A DNA stretch of 64,000 nt from Candidatus Dormiibacterota bacterium (lineage in GTDB: Bacteria; Chloroflexota; Dormibacteria; Aeolococcales; Aeolococcaceae). Both the position numbers and the translations under genes were made by a program. The notes under the pieces were generated by a model. The model was not told the DNA's origin and did no database searches. It saw nothing but the letters and a program-made list of their open reading frames with translations. Below are positions 16,088 to 27,007 of this stretch, one piece after another. Numbering within the stretch: position 1 is the stretch's first letter; each line of letters opens with the position of its first letter. Location: the NCBI GenBank assembly GCA_003162415.1, contig PMOL01000005.1, positions 124,001 through 188,000 on the forward strand, written 5' to 3'.

Positions 16088-18300
16088 GCGATGTGACGGC
16101 TCCCCAAATCACGACCCCTCGGAGCGCTGTCGTGTTGACAGGGACCGGCGAGCAGGGCGTGAACGCGGCGGATCCCCTCGCTATCTTCGCCAAGGTCGTT
16201 GCGCACGACTTCTCCGGTCCTCTGGTTGCCATCCGCGGGTTTGGCACGCTGCTCGCCGACACACTTGGCGATCGCATTGACGACCGCGAGCGAAGCTACC
16301 TCGGGGAGATGGTCATCGCTGCAGAAACTATGCAGACGCTTAACGACAGCCTGGTCACGTGGATTCGTGCCCGCAACGCGATCCTCGATGTGCAGGAACT
16401 GAGGCTCGACTCGTTGGTGAGTGAATGCGTTGATGAGTTCCGTTCTCGCGTCGTCGAGCAGGGAGCTCAGATCACTGTGTCACCGCTGCCCGTCGTCTGG
16501 GCAGACGCGGCCGCGATCCGGCGTGTGTTTCACCATCTGTTAGACAACGCCCTGCGATATACAGGCGCCGAACGCACTGCGGTGGTCCACATCGAAGCCG
16601 CGAACAGCGAGACGGGTGTCGGTGTTGTCGTGCGAGACAATGGCCCCGGCATCCCCGACGGCAGTCGGGAGCGGGCGTTCGGGTTGTTCCAGCGGCTTGA
16701 GTCCACTCGCGACGCGGCGTCAACGGGTGTTGGTCTGACTCTGAGCAGGACGATCGTTGAGCGACATGGCGGTCGACTCTGGCTCGAGGCCGCCCCCGAG
16801 GGAGGCCTCGAAGCGATCTTCACACTCCCGACGAGCCGCATCGCCGCGCTCGGGCATGTGATGGCCACGAATCCCGTCGCCATGGACGAGGCATCGGAGC
16901 GGCAGCATCGGCAGCATCAAGCCGCTCTGGCAACGATCGTGGAGTTCTCGGACGAAGCCATCTACTCGAAGGACCTCAACGGTCACATCATCACCTGGAA
17001 TCGCGCTGCGGAGACGCTGTACGGCTACTCGGCTGCTGAAGTGCTCGGACAGCACATCTCGCAGCTGATGGTCAGCGACCGCCTTCAGGAGCTGCCGGCG
17101 CTCATGAATCGCGTTCGGCTCGGGGAACGCATACACCTCGAAACCCGACGGATGCGCAAGGATGGGACGCAGTTCGATGTCGCGCTCACGATGTCGCCGA
17201 TCCGGGATGCGCAGGGAGAGCTTCTCGGCGCCTCGGTCATCGCTCGGGACGTCACCGAGCGGCATCAGACTGAGGAGGATCTGCGTGCCTTCCTCGAGGT
17301 CGCGCCAGACGCGATTGTGGTCATCAATCACGCGGGCGCAATCCATGCAGTCAACAGTCAGACCGAGGGAACGTTCGGATACAGGGCGGATGAGCTGATC
17401 GGACAGCCCGTCGAGATGCTCCTCCCGCATCGGTTTCGTGGCGGGCCAGTAGCGCAGCGAATCGCCTTCACAGTGGAGCCGGTGCTGCGCCCGATGGGAA
17501 CCGATCTCGATCTCTTTGGGCTGCGTCGCGACGGGAGTGAGTTTCCGGTCGACATTCAGCTCTCAACCCTACCGACCAAGGATGGAAAGCTGCCCGTCGC
17601 CGTGATTCGCGACGTGACGGAGCGCCGGCGACTCGAACACCTTCGAGACGATTTCGTGGCCAATGCCGCCCATGAATTGCGGACACCGCTCACAACGCTG
17701 GCGGGGCTGGGCGAGACGCTCGCTCGCAGCTTTGATGTCATGGACCGAGCCGACATCGACGAAGCGTTTGAGGCCATGGCCCGCCAAGGTGAGCGCGCGC
17801 GGGTACTGATCTCCAACCTTCTTGATCTGTCCAACATCGAGGGTGGCCGTGCCAACTTCTCCGTCGTCAATGTCGAGCTCAGTCCACTGATTGAGCGAGT
17901 CCTCGAGGCGGCCCCTCCAGCAGGCGACCGTGCGGTCACAGTATCTGTGCCGTCTGGCCTCGGAGTGCGAGCAGATCCGGATCGGCTCGCACAGGTCATC
18001 ACCAACCTTCTGGTCAACGCCTATCGATATGGCGGTGCGGATATCCGGATTCACGCGTTTGATGGCGGGACCCAGACACTCCTAGACGTCACTGACGACG
18101 GAACCGGCATTGAGCGAGATCTCGTACCAAAGCTGTTTGAGCCATTCACACGCGGTAAGGCAGCCAGCGTCGTCCGCGGCTCCGGGATAGGGTTGGCGCT
18201 GTGCCGGCGCATCCTCGATGGCATGGACGCGGAGATCCGGTATGAGCAGATGCTGCCGCGCGGCTCCCGATTCCGAGTCGGCTTGAGACGGGCGACATGA
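16084..18300 (+). CDS. Hybrid-length sensor protein with two complete histidine kinase cores and two PAS domains
   Basis: GTG 16084 overlaps the previous stop by 4 bases and gives 738 residues. The order is: HisKA 1 with H41 (VVAHDFSGPL), HATPase 1 (DNALRYTG, VRDNGPGIPDG, TGVGLTLSRTIVERHGG), PAS 1 (about 300-400), PAS 2 (about 415-520), HisKA 2 with H530 (AAHELRTPLTTL) and HATPase 2 (INLLVNAYRYGG-like N box, DDGTGIERD, GSGIGLALCRR). No membrane helix is seen, so it is cytoplasmic. PAS domains sense redox, light or ligands. Two kinase cores in one chain are unusual and could phosphorylate two targets: the upstream c-di-GMP regulator and the downstream single-domain receiver. Confidence 0.92.
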   Translation: MSDVTAPQITTPRSAVVLTGTGEQGVNAADPLAIFAKVVAHDFSGPLVAIRGFGTLLADTLGDRIDDRERSYLGEMVIAAETMQTLNDSLVTWIRARNAILDVQELRLDSLVSECVDEFRSRVVEQGAQITVSPLPVVWADAAAIRRVFHHLLDNALRYTGAERTAVVHIEAANSETGVGVVVRDNGPGIPDGSRERAFGLFQRLESTRDAASTGVGLTLSRTIVERHGGRLWLEAAPEGGLEAIFTLPTSRIAALGHVMATNPVAMDEASERQHRQHQAALATIVEFSDEAIYSKDLNGHIITWNRAAETLYGYSAAEVLGQHISQLMVSDRLQELPALMNRVRLGERIHLETRRMRKDGTQFDVALTMSPIRDAQGELLGASVIARDVTERHQTEEDLRAFLEVAPDAIVVINHAGAIHAVNSQTEGTFGYRADELIGQPVEMLLPHRFRGGPVAQRIAFTVEPVLRPMGTDLDLFGLRRDGSEFPVDIQLSTLPTKDGKLPVAVIRDVTERRRLEHLRDDFVANAAHELRTPLTTLAGLGETLARSFDVMDRADIDEAFEAMARQGERARVLISNLLDLSNIEGGRANFSVVNVELSPLIERVLEAAPPAGDRAVTVSVPSGLGVRADPDRLAQVITNLLVNAYRYGGADIRIHAFDGGTQTLLDVTDDGTGIERDLVPKLFEPFTRGKAASVVRGSGIGLALCRRILDGMDAEIRYEQMLPRGSRFRVGLRRAT

Positions 18301-18692
18301 GCGCGACCGTACTCATCGTCGAAGACGAGGGCGACATCATGCTCACGATTCGACTCACGCTGCAGGCAGAGGGCTATCAAGTCTTGTGCGTGAGTACCGG
18401 CGAAGCCGCCATAGAGATTTTTGGAGACAGCCCTCCGGATGTGACTGTTCTCGACGTCGCGCTGCCTGGAATTGATGGGCTGGAAGTCGTACAGCGCCTT
18501 CGGAACGACGCGAAGCATAAGGACGCCCGCATCGTCATCACGTCGGCGCATGCATCCGGTCACGTGCGCCTTCTCGCGGATGCACTTGGTTGCGAATATC
18601 TCACGAAACCGTTCAGCACGAAGGAGCTCGCCGCGACGGTTGCCGCCGTTCTTGCTCTTGACGACCACGAAGTGGAGACACGCCTCCAGTAG
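18297..18692 (+). CDS. Single-domain response regulator
   Basis: A 131-residue receiver domain alone, like CheY/Spo0F-type phosphorelay proteins. Acidic residues D10/E11 (VEDEGD), phospho-acceptor D53 (VLDVALPG), T82 (VITSAHAS) and K104 (YLTKPF) are all present, so it should be phosphorylatable. No output domain follows. It starts in an ATGA overlap with the double kinase, strongly implying that kinase as its partner. The 3' part (FSTKELAATVAAVLAL) has a truncated relative at 21984, on the far side of the glycosyltransferase gene. Confidence 0.92.
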   Translation: MSATVLIVEDEGDIMLTIRLTLQAEGYQVLCVSTGEAAIEIFGDSPPDVTVLDVALPGIDGLEVVQRLRNDAKHKDARIVITSAHASGHVRLLADALGCEYLTKPFSTKELAATVAAVLALDDHEVETRLQ

Positions 18693-19637
18693 GCGATGTC
18701 TGGTCCCGTGCATGCGTACAGTAGCGTACCGCCACGGCTTCGAGGGTGTGCGGCGCCCGACGACAATGCGTCGCTATCGGCCGACCGAGCAACGACTAAT
18801 TTCGTATTACTCGATGCGACGACTCGCACATCAGAGCAGGTCGCCGGGAATAATCGACCTGGCACGTAGTCGGTCGTAAACATCGGAGCCGCCGTGTTTG
18901 CCGCTACGTTTGAGTTCCGGAAGTCTGATAGCGGCGACGGAAGTTAGAGCGACTGACTTCTCATCAGGCAATGGCGGGTCTTGCGCGGGCCCAGTTAGAG
19001 AGCTGCTCCGCCAGTCCCGATCCGGTTGAACGACTAGCCCGTTGGCGAGATCACCCTTCCTGTCTTTGGTCAGGCCGAGCGCGATGCGCGTCAATACTGC
19101 TCGACGGGCGGCCGCCGATGACGATCGTAGCGACTGCGATCGTCGACCCTCGTCGGACGCCCGACGAGGGATCTCCCAGCCATCCACGACGACACACCCA
19201 GCTTCCCGAAGGGCACGGCGGATTCCACCCTTCCTAAGGGCACCCGCAAGGGTCGGACCTCAGACTCCGAGGGCAGCGCCGGCCGTGTCCCGCAAAACAG
19301 CCTCGATCGCACTCTCAGACTGATCATCAGATACCACTGGTCGTGCACGGGACGGGGCTTGTCGTCGGCAGGGGTGCCTACGATGCCCTCCTGGGGTGAT
19401 TGGTCCTAGAGTTGCTTGGCTTGCCGGACACGCGGTCGGCGGCCGGCCCACTACTACTGAAGCCCGCGAAGCCGGCCGGGCGTCAGGCGCGTCCCGGTCC
19501 CGGGCCGACTGTCAGGGCCGTAGGCGCCCTCCAGCAGCGCACCCGTCGATGCGCGAACGTTGCTCCGTTACGGATACTTCGTTGCCATGGTGAGTCTGCA
19601 CGATGTAGTGATCGCACAGTCCAAGGGAAGCTGACCG
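18693..19637. other. Long intergenic region with a repeat copy
   Basis: Holds one copy of the interspersed repeat at 18771-18813. The remaining frames have skewed, Arg/Ser-rich composition and no ribosome binding sites. I see no RNA gene. The promoter of the glycosyltransferase at 19638 should lie near the right end. Confidence 0.5.
18771..18813 (+). repeat. Interspersed intergenic repeat, copy A
   Basis: Shares the core GCTATCGGCC then GCAACGACTAATTTCGTATTA with copies at 30865-30905 and 57812-57850, and the second half with 22050-22072. It lies about 80 bases after the response-regulator stop. Confidence 0.7.
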
Positions 19638-21827
<2,190 letters not shown>

Positions 21828-21836
21828 GTGTAAATG

Positions 21837-21983
21837 CCCTGACACGTTGTTGAGGCGTGAGTCGGGAGGGAGCTTGCCGAGACTGATGTGGGCTCGGTGA
21901 TAGTTGTAGATATCCAGCCAAGTCGTCAAGGCCTTGGTCGGTATCGCGTTTGAGGTATAGGGCGAACGTAGCCCATCCCTCAA
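21837..21983 (-). pseudogene. IS481-family transposase, C-terminal remnant
   Basis: On the minus strand, PYTSNA, TWLDIYNYHRAHISLGKLPP and SRLNNVSGH match the end of IS481 DDE transposases, where a Y-N-x-x-R-x-H block and NN-x-x-G-x close the protein. Upstream of PYTSNA the expected W-A-Y-x-R is only recovered by assuming two one-base deletions. Nothing earlier is left: at 21984 the sequence switches to a response-regulator fragment. It is a dead remnant whose end lies next to the glycosyltransferase stop codon. Confidence 0.75.
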
Positions 21984-22040
21984 TTCAGCACGAAGGAATT
22001 CGCGGAGACGATTTGCGCTGTTCTCGCACTCCGCGACCGC
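21984..22040 (+). pseudogene. 3' fragment of a response-regulator receiver gene
   Basis: Reads FSTKEFAETICAVLALRDRK, closely matching the end of the intact regulator at 18297 (FSTKELAATVAAVLALDDHE), including the first 14 identical bases at the breakpoint. No receiver core precedes it; it starts exactly where the IS481 remnant stops. A repeat copy follows within about 10 bases, as one also follows the intact gene. Confidence 0.65.
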
Positions 22041-22049
22041 AAGTTTGAC

Positions 22050-22140
22050 GCAACGACGAATTCTGTATTATCCGTGCGGAATTTCGAGTGTTTCTTGAGG
22101 CGTTTTCGCGCCACCGAATTAGTCGATGATGATTATCGGG
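22050..22140 (+). repeat. Interspersed intergenic repeat, copy B with second block
   Basis: Bases 22050-22072 match the second half of copies A, D and E (GCAACGAC, AATT, TGTATTATC). A second block, GAATTAGTCGATGATGAT near 22116, recurs at 27626 and in weaker form at 57890. The remaining intergenic DNA to 22285 shows no gene. Confidence 0.6.
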
Positions 22141-22285
22141 AGTGCTGGATCAATCACTGCTCTTGAAGTCATCAGTGCGAACTTTGGAGGATGCGTATAA
22201 GGCGACAAATCCTGGATCGGCTCACGGGCCGTCATCTCTGTGGCTGTGAGTCTGTCGCCGGGGTAGTGGCGCGGTGCGATGCGCG

Positions 22286-22660
22286 CTATGCGACGTGGTT
22301 ATAGAACTCGAGCCGCCAGCGCCATTCACTACCGTCGTCGGCATTCCACCAACGTTTCAACTCGCCGGCCTCGCCGCCGGGCAGAATCACGAGCGCGCCG
22401 AGGTCTTCCTCCGCTGGCCAGCGATCGTCTCGACGAATCGACATCCCCGCGCGCTGAAGGCGAGCCATGGGGAAGTGCGGTCCTTCACGGCGCAGCGCAC
22501 TCGCTGTCGAAAGGATTCCGGCTTCACCGTCGCGAACCACAACAGAGAGGAGTTCGGGCGGTGAATGCACCCATACCGCGTCTGTCGGCTCGACGCGGGA
22601 ACGCGCAAAGAGCAATCCGTTGGCGGCAGCTGCCGGAAACCAGAGTTCCCACGTCTCCAT
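22286..22660 (-). CDS. Conserved hypothetical protein, beta-rich, Trp-rich ends
   Basis: ATG 22660 is preferred (GGAGG about 10 bases upstream); the longer frame to 22738 enters the preceding gene. The 124-residue product starts METWELWFPAAAANGLLFAR and ends with NADDGSEWRWRLEFYNH, with alternating strands between (DAVWVHSPPELLSVVVRDGE). It resembles a family of short uncharacterised proteins seen in high-GC soil bacteria; I have no function for it. No signal peptide is present. It follows the 79-residue gene at 22702 in one operon, 41 bases apart. Confidence 0.75.
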   Translation of the reverse strand: METWELWFPAAAANGLLFARSRVEPTDAVWVHSPPELLSVVVRDGEAGILSTASALRREGPHFPMARLQRAGMSIRRDDRWPAEEDLGALVILPGGEAGELKRWWNADDGSEWRWRLEFYNHVA

Positions 22661-22701
22661 AATCAGTGTTCCTCCGGCTTCGACCCCTCGAGCACTCATG
22701 T

Positions 22702-22941
22702 CTACGCCGGCGGCCACGGCGACGGGGTTACCCTGCACCCCATCCCTTCAAGGATCGTCCCAGCGATTTCTGCGTTGCCTTGCACTGTCACGCGGTACAT
22801 TCCCGCCTCGCCGATTCGCGGCTCGATCGTACTCACTCCGAGTCCGGCATCCTCAAGCGCCACCAGGATGCGTGCGACACCGCCATTCCAGTGGGGCATG
22901 GCCAGCACGAGGTCCGTGTCTCGAACGTCGATCGTGAGCAT
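22702..22941 (-). CDS. Small ACT-like protein
   Basis: A 79-residue protein with ATG 22941 and AGGGGA 8 bases upstream. The pattern LTIDVRDTDLVLAMPHWNGG, RILVALEDAGLGVSTIEPRI and YRVTVQGNAEIAGTILEGM fits a beta-alpha-beta-beta-alpha-beta ACT-type ligand-binding fold: a Gly between strand 1 and helix 1, then V-S-T-I-E. ACT domains bind amino acids to regulate enzymes; standalone ones occur. It is co-transcribed with the next gene. The fold assignment is by pattern only. Confidence 0.65.
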   Translation of the reverse strand: MLTIDVRDTDLVLAMPHWNGGVARILVALEDAGLGVSTIEPRIGEAGMYRVTVQGNAEIAGTILEGMGCRVTPSPWPPA

Positions 22942-23165
22942 TTATGGTCCCCTATTTAGACGTCCGAACCTGGCGCCGTTCAGCTGGTGCTCAGTTGAGG
23001 TCAGACTCCGGCCCGCGCAGTAACAATTGCAGCAACAGCGCCTTCACCTGTGCAACATGCCCATCCTGCACGTCGGCGCTCGCCCAGAAGGTTGTGCTCC
23101 AGTTGCAACACGAGAGGGATATAGGGAACCTCAGTCCCGATGGGCAAGCCACAGGGCCTTCCGTC

Positions 23166-23414
23166 TCACGCGATGGCGAACGACCCTCTGGCACTCACCA
23201 CGGCCACAAAGAGCTCACCGGACATGCGGCCGCGCTTGCCAACGCCGACGAGGCGCAGGATTGCGAGCAGGATCACCGCTCCTAGAAACGCGATGACGAT
23301 TTCCATAAAGATCGAGTGGCTCGTGGCCGTCGTTGTCACACCAAGATAGCGCGCAACGAATCCGCCGGCGATGGCGCCGACAACTCCGACCACAATGTCG
23401 GCGAGCAGGCCCAT
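23166..23414 (-). CDS. GlsB/YeaQ/YmgE-family membrane protein, apparently N-terminally shortened
   Basis: Small transglycosylase-associated (GlsB/YeaQ) proteins are envelope proteins linked to stress, with three membrane segments. Here MGLLADIVVGVVGAIAGGFV and MEIVIAFLGAVILLAILRL match segments 2 and 3, but the usual first segment before GLLxDIVxGxxGA is missing: upstream in frame the text is not hydrophobic. ATG 23414 gives 82 residues ending in an unusual tail (VAVVSARGSFAIA). It may be a truncated or frameshifted gene rather than a working one. Confidence 0.6.
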   Translation of the reverse strand: MGLLADIVVGVVGAIAGGFVARYLGVTTTATSHSIFMEIVIAFLGAVILLAILRLVGVGKRGRMSGELFVAVVSARGSFAIA

Positions 23415-23622
23415 GCCGTGGAGGTCGCGAATGGCATCCAACGGGTTGACCGCACTGAGCGCGACCTGAACCCTACCAGGTGCGCTACGAGGACCGTGAC
23501 GAATTTGCCTTCCGGAGGCCTCCGGGTCAGGTTCCTCGGCGCAATCTGGGTAGCGGTCGCGGGCGCACAGCGCGCCCGCGACCGCAAGCCTGGCGTGCGC
23601 CACTCAGGCGCTTACGTCTCCC

Positions 23623-25350
23623 TTAGGCCTTCACCTCGAAGATGCGTGTGCCCCAGTTGGCATTGGAGATCTGGCGACTCAGCGGCGGGGTGTACTCGGC
23701 GCCGAACCAGAGCTCGTCAGTCATCGGGTCGATGGTCGCCCACGAGTAGTCGCCCCAGCGACAGCCCGGAGGCGAAGACCCGTTGCAGGTGAATGTGTCG
23801 GTGTACGACCCGGTACCGGTGGCGGCCACGAAGATCGGCCCGAAGCCCGTGACGTCACTGGCGGTCCCGGTCACATAGGCCGCGCTCGGCGTCTGCGTCG
23901 TGCTGGACAGCGAGAAGCCCATCTCGACGATGCCGTTGTGGCCTTGCGCGATCGCTGGATAGAGAAGGTAGGTCCCGGCGGCTCCGACGTAGCCCTGGTG
24001 CGTGATGCTCGCTTTGACTGTGAGCGAACCCTTCAGCGACGGCTTGATCTGGAACCATGCGATGCCGGTGCGAGTCGCGTCGTTCTTGATCGCCACCGCT
24101 GACGACAGCGCCGCGTACAGCTTGCCGTTGACGTACTGGATCTGCTGCATGCGATCGTCGTCCGGATTGAGCATGACCCCGCTGGGCTGTGGCGCCAAGT
24201 TGGGCTGCACGTACGTCTCGCTACTGAAGATGGTCGGGTTGCTCAACGTTGGCGTGCCGCCTGCGGTCACTGCGCTCTGATTGGTCAGCGCGAAGATGCC
24301 CAGACGGTTGTCGAAGCTGCTGTTGTTCCCGAACGCGTCGACGGTGAAACTGTGCAGGAAATACTCAGCCGGTGCTGAGCCGCCGGTGATCGCGGGTTGC
24401 AGGGTCTCGATGAGGATGCCCCCGTCGCTGAGATGTGGAAACTCCACGTAGTTGGCGGTGGCGCTCGCTGCCATCTGCGACTTCGAGATGGCGAAGATCT
24501 CTGCGCCGTTGAAGTACGGACTCGGCTGGTTGATCGGGAACTCGTTGCCGCTGATGTACAGGTTCTGGCTGTCAATCCCGAGCAGGGGCTGGTCGGCGAA
24601 GCACGGGCAGCCGCGCCCAGTTGCATCTGTCGTGTCGATCCGGTAGGTAGCGAAAGATCCATTCTGGTGCAGGACAGTAACGTCAAGGTGCGATTCGCTT
24701 CCGTTGGGGTTGAACGCAAGTATGGTGAAGAAGAAATCGCCGGTGGCCTTGTCGAACTGGCACCGTGGGTCGCTGATAAACTCGGTGGGGAAATTCGGCT
24801 CCCCATAAAGGAAGCTGAGTGCCATCGGACCGATAAGTTCTGTCCCTGACGTGCTGTACAGCGCGAAGCTGATGTTGACCGGCTCGATGACCACCTCCTG
24901 ACCCAGGAACGCGGCCGGGCCGACGCACAGTCCCTGGTCGGGTGGCGCGAGGATGAACCCCGTCGTGTTCGCGTTGTCGAGGTCGCTAACGCCGTCGAAG
25001 TTCTGGAGCAACGTCCCATTGCCGGAGAGCGCCCCTCCATTGATCGACGGCAGCACTCCGGCGATGACCGGCTTGCGTGCGGGTTTGCCCCCGAGGTTCG
25101 CACGATGCGACATGTTCATGGGGGTAGCGCCGGAAGTGGCCGGCGGCGGGGCCGAGGTGATGTTTCCCGTTCCGGCAAGGACGGCCTGCCCTTGGATCGA
25201 AGAGCTCGACGTCGAGCTCTTCGAGCTGTTCGAGCTGGCGTCGCGACCGACTACGGTGGCGTGCGCGACGATGGGCAGGGTGCCAAGCGTGATAAAGCTG
25301 GCGGCGAGCAGGACTGTGCCCGCTCGCCATGGCGAGTGTCTCCCAAGCAT
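23623..25350 (-). CDS. Large secreted protein, probable beta-propeller
   Basis: 575 residues; ATG 25350 has AAGGAAG upstream. An N-terminal signal peptide (LLAASFITLGTLPIVAHA) is followed by a Ser-rich linker and a long extracellular domain with repeated strand/aromatic patterns (DPRCQFDKATGDFFFTILAF, SQNLYISGNEFPIN, GCRWGDYSWATIDPMTDELW). The end, W-G-D-Y-S-x-x-x-x-D-P, resembles secreted propeller or sialidase-like proteins of soil bacteria that carry no clear catalytic centre. Six or more Cys suggest disulfides. Function unknown; the cell surface or exterior is the likely location. Confidence 0.85.
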   Translation of the reverse strand: MLGRHSPWRAGTVLLAASFITLGTLPIVAHATVVGRDASSNSSKSSTSSSSIQGQAVLAGTGNITSAPPPATSGATPMNMSHRANLGGKPARKPVIAGVLPSINGGALSGNGTLLQNFDGVSDLDNANTTGFILAPPDQGLCVGPAAFLGQEVVIEPVNISFALYSTSGTELIGPMALSFLYGEPNFPTEFISDPRCQFDKATGDFFFTILAFNPNGSESHLDVTVLHQNGSFATYRIDTTDATGRGCPCFADQPLLGIDSQNLYISGNEFPINQPSPYFNGAEIFAISKSQMAASATANYVEFPHLSDGGILIETLQPAITGGSAPAEYFLHSFTVDAFGNNSSFDNRLGIFALTNQSAVTAGGTPTLSNPTIFSSETYVQPNLAPQPSGVMLNPDDDRMQQIQYVNGKLYAALSSAVAIKNDATRTGIAWFQIKPSLKGSLTVKASITHQGYVGAAGTYLLYPAIAQGHNGIVEMGFSLSSTTQTPSAAYVTGTASDVTGFGPIFVAATGTGSYTDTFTCNGSSPPGCRWGDYSWATIDPMTDELWFGAEYTPPLSRQISNANWGTRIFEVKA

Positions 25351-25791
25351 ATGTACTCTTCCTTATTCCTCTGAACCGTGCTCTCGGTGTGAGATCACGT
25401 CACAACGTCATCGTTGCAAGACCACTCCACGCGGCTGGGGGAGCGCGCCCGACAGCACCCGCGCGGAGTACACGATCCGGACATCGTCCGGCCTCGGTAC
25501 CTGACTGGCGGGCTCCGACCGGCGCGGCATCAGTGCGCCGCCTCGAACGCCCCGCACCACGCGCAACCGGCATCGGTCGCCCCCTCTCCAAACACTTCGT
25601 AAATATGGTTGGCGGCGAGAGTATGCGCCTTTACGGCTACGTTCGTCACTAATGATGCGTTGGCGTCGATCGTCCCGAGGTGCCTGGTCAGATGCCCTCA
25701 TTGCGCTGCTCGAAGCTTCGGGACCCCACCCCAGGCGCCCCAGCTAAGTCGCCCGGAGGCGACTAGCCGGGACGTCGTTGAGAGGGGGCGA
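25351..25791. other. Gene-free stretch
   Basis: Lies between the start of the secreted protein (25350) and the stop of the anti-sigma-like gene (25792). Frames are Arg-rich shadows. I see no repeat, RNA gene or strong hairpin. It must carry the promoter of the secreted protein. Confidence 0.4.
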
Positions 25792-26496
25792 TCAGGGGAC
25801 CACAGTGATGCTGACCCGCCAGAGGTATGCGGGGAGACCGCATGTGGGCGAGCAGTTCGGGGAGCGCGCAGCCTGGATCGTCGCCTGCCCGGATGCCGCA
25901 GCAACGAACGTCGCGATGACCTCGCCGCTGCCGGGACGAGATCCGCTGGAGAAGTGCACGATCTGGTTGGGAACGCTCGAGGGCATGGTCCACGTGTAGC
26001 CGGCGCTGCCCCCGGTGAGGTCCACCGTGATCGTCACACCGCGTCTGACAACAAACGTGCCACGGCTGCTTTGGGTGATCGTGAGCGTGCCACCAGGCGG
26101 CGGCGCGTGCACGCTGGGGCTCGGGGGCGACGAGATCAGCGGCGACGGCAACAGCCGGCCGGTAGCCGCCGGGCTCGCCTGAGCCGACGAGCCAATTGCC
26201 CCGACGGGTCCAGCGTTCCCTCCTGCCCCGACCGTGGCCGGACCAGGGGTCGGATTGGTGGCAGCTGGTGACGCGATGAGATGGTGCTGTAGCTGGAGGA
26301 TCGCGGCGACGGAGACACTTCCTATAAGCGCCATCGCTACGCCGGTACCGAGGAACGTTCCCAGGGGCCCTAGGAGGCGCCGCCGCATGCGAGGGCGCGA
26401 GACGTCGCCATCCGGGACAGCACGACGGCGAACCTGCTCCGGATCGGACCAGATCCGCTGGCCAAGGTCTTCCAGGTCGCGCTCGATGTCACTCAT
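25792..26496 (-). CDS. Membrane anti-sigma-like protein with extracellular chagasin-like domain
   Basis: ATG 26496 overlaps the sigma-factor stop by 8 bases (ATGAGTGA), so the two are co-translated. The 234 residues comprise a 40-residue acidic/basic cytoplasmic head (MSDIERDLEDLGQRIW), one membrane helix (TFLGTGVAMALIGSVSVAAI), a Pro/Ser/Ala linker, and an outer beta domain with VRRGVTITVDL, GSAGYTWTMPSS and GQATIQAARSPNC. That domain resembles the I42/chagasin protease-inhibitor fold (GYxW loop). By position it should hold the sigma factor and release it on a signal, though the short head lacks a classic ASD/zinc motif. Confidence 0.75.
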   Translation of the reverse strand: MSDIERDLEDLGQRIWSDPEQVRRRAVPDGDVSRPRMRRRLLGPLGTFLGTGVAMALIGSVSVAAILQLQHHLIASPAATNPTPGPATVGAGGNAGPVGAIGSSAQASPAATGRLLPSPLISSPPSPSVHAPPPGGTLTITQSSRGTFVVRRGVTITVDLTGGSAGYTWTMPSSVPNQIVHFSSGSRPGSGEVIATFVAAASGQATIQAARSPNCSPTCGLPAYLWRVSITVVP

Positions 26497-27007
26497 TGCT
26501 TTCCTCGTCGGCAAGGCGGGTCCGCAGGCGCTGACGCGCGCGCTTGAGGTGAGTGCGGACTGTCTCGGTTGAGGACCCAGCTGCGGCCGCGACGTCCGCA
26601 ACCGGGAGTCCATGAACGTGGTGGAGCACGACCGCCAGTCGCTGCTGCGGGCTGAGCCCTTCCAGGCCCCAGCGGGTCCAGATCCGGGCGATGCTGTCGG
26701 CGACTTCCGCCTCCAGCTCGCGGTTGAGCTGGGTCTCGTGTCGCCGTCGCCGCCAGCTCGAAACGGCGATCCTCGTGGCGACCCTGACGACCCAGAGGTC
26801 GGGACGCTCCAGGCCCGCCACACGTGACCATCGCTGGTGGGCTCGGAGGTACGCCTCCTGCACTGCGTCCTCAGCGGCGGCGACGTCTCCGGTCGTGACC
26901 GTGACCATGCCAACCACCAGCTGACACGAATCGAGGAAGAAGTGCTCGAACGCCGCCTCGTCGTCGCTGGCCCTGGTCGGCAGCACCATCGCTCGGGTCA
27001 TCTCCAT
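26489..27007 (-). CDS. ECF-type RNA polymerase sigma factor
   Basis: 172 residues from ATG 27007 (alternative ATGs at 27001 and 26989; none has a strong ribosome binding site). Region 2 is seen as DVAAAEDAVQEAYLRAHQRW, with the DAVQE core-binding helix, and region 4 as LSPQQRLAVVLHHVHGLPVA plus the HTH SSTETVRTHLKRARQRLR. Directs RNA polymerase to a small stress regulon. Longer frames upstream (to 27562) lose sigma character and are rejected. It is coupled by an 8-base overlap to the membrane protein that probably restrains it. Confidence 0.92.
   Translation of the reverse strand: MEMTRAMVLPTRASDDEAAFEHFFLDSCQLVVGMVTVTTGDVAAAEDAVQEAYLRAHQRWSRVAGLERPDLWVVRVATRIAVSSWRRRRHETQLNRELEAEVADSIARIWTRWGLEGLSPQQRLAVVLHHVHGLPVADVAAAAGSSTETVRTHLKRARQRLRTRLADEESNE

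Noticed and set aside
18831-19187. 118-codon minus-strand frame in the intergenic region
   Set aside because: Partly protein-like (LTSVAAIRLPELKRSGK) but without start signals, family resemblance or neighbours.
22991-23194. Small minus-strand frame between the ACT-like and GlsB-like genes
   Set aside because: Protein-like ending but no start signal and no recognised family.
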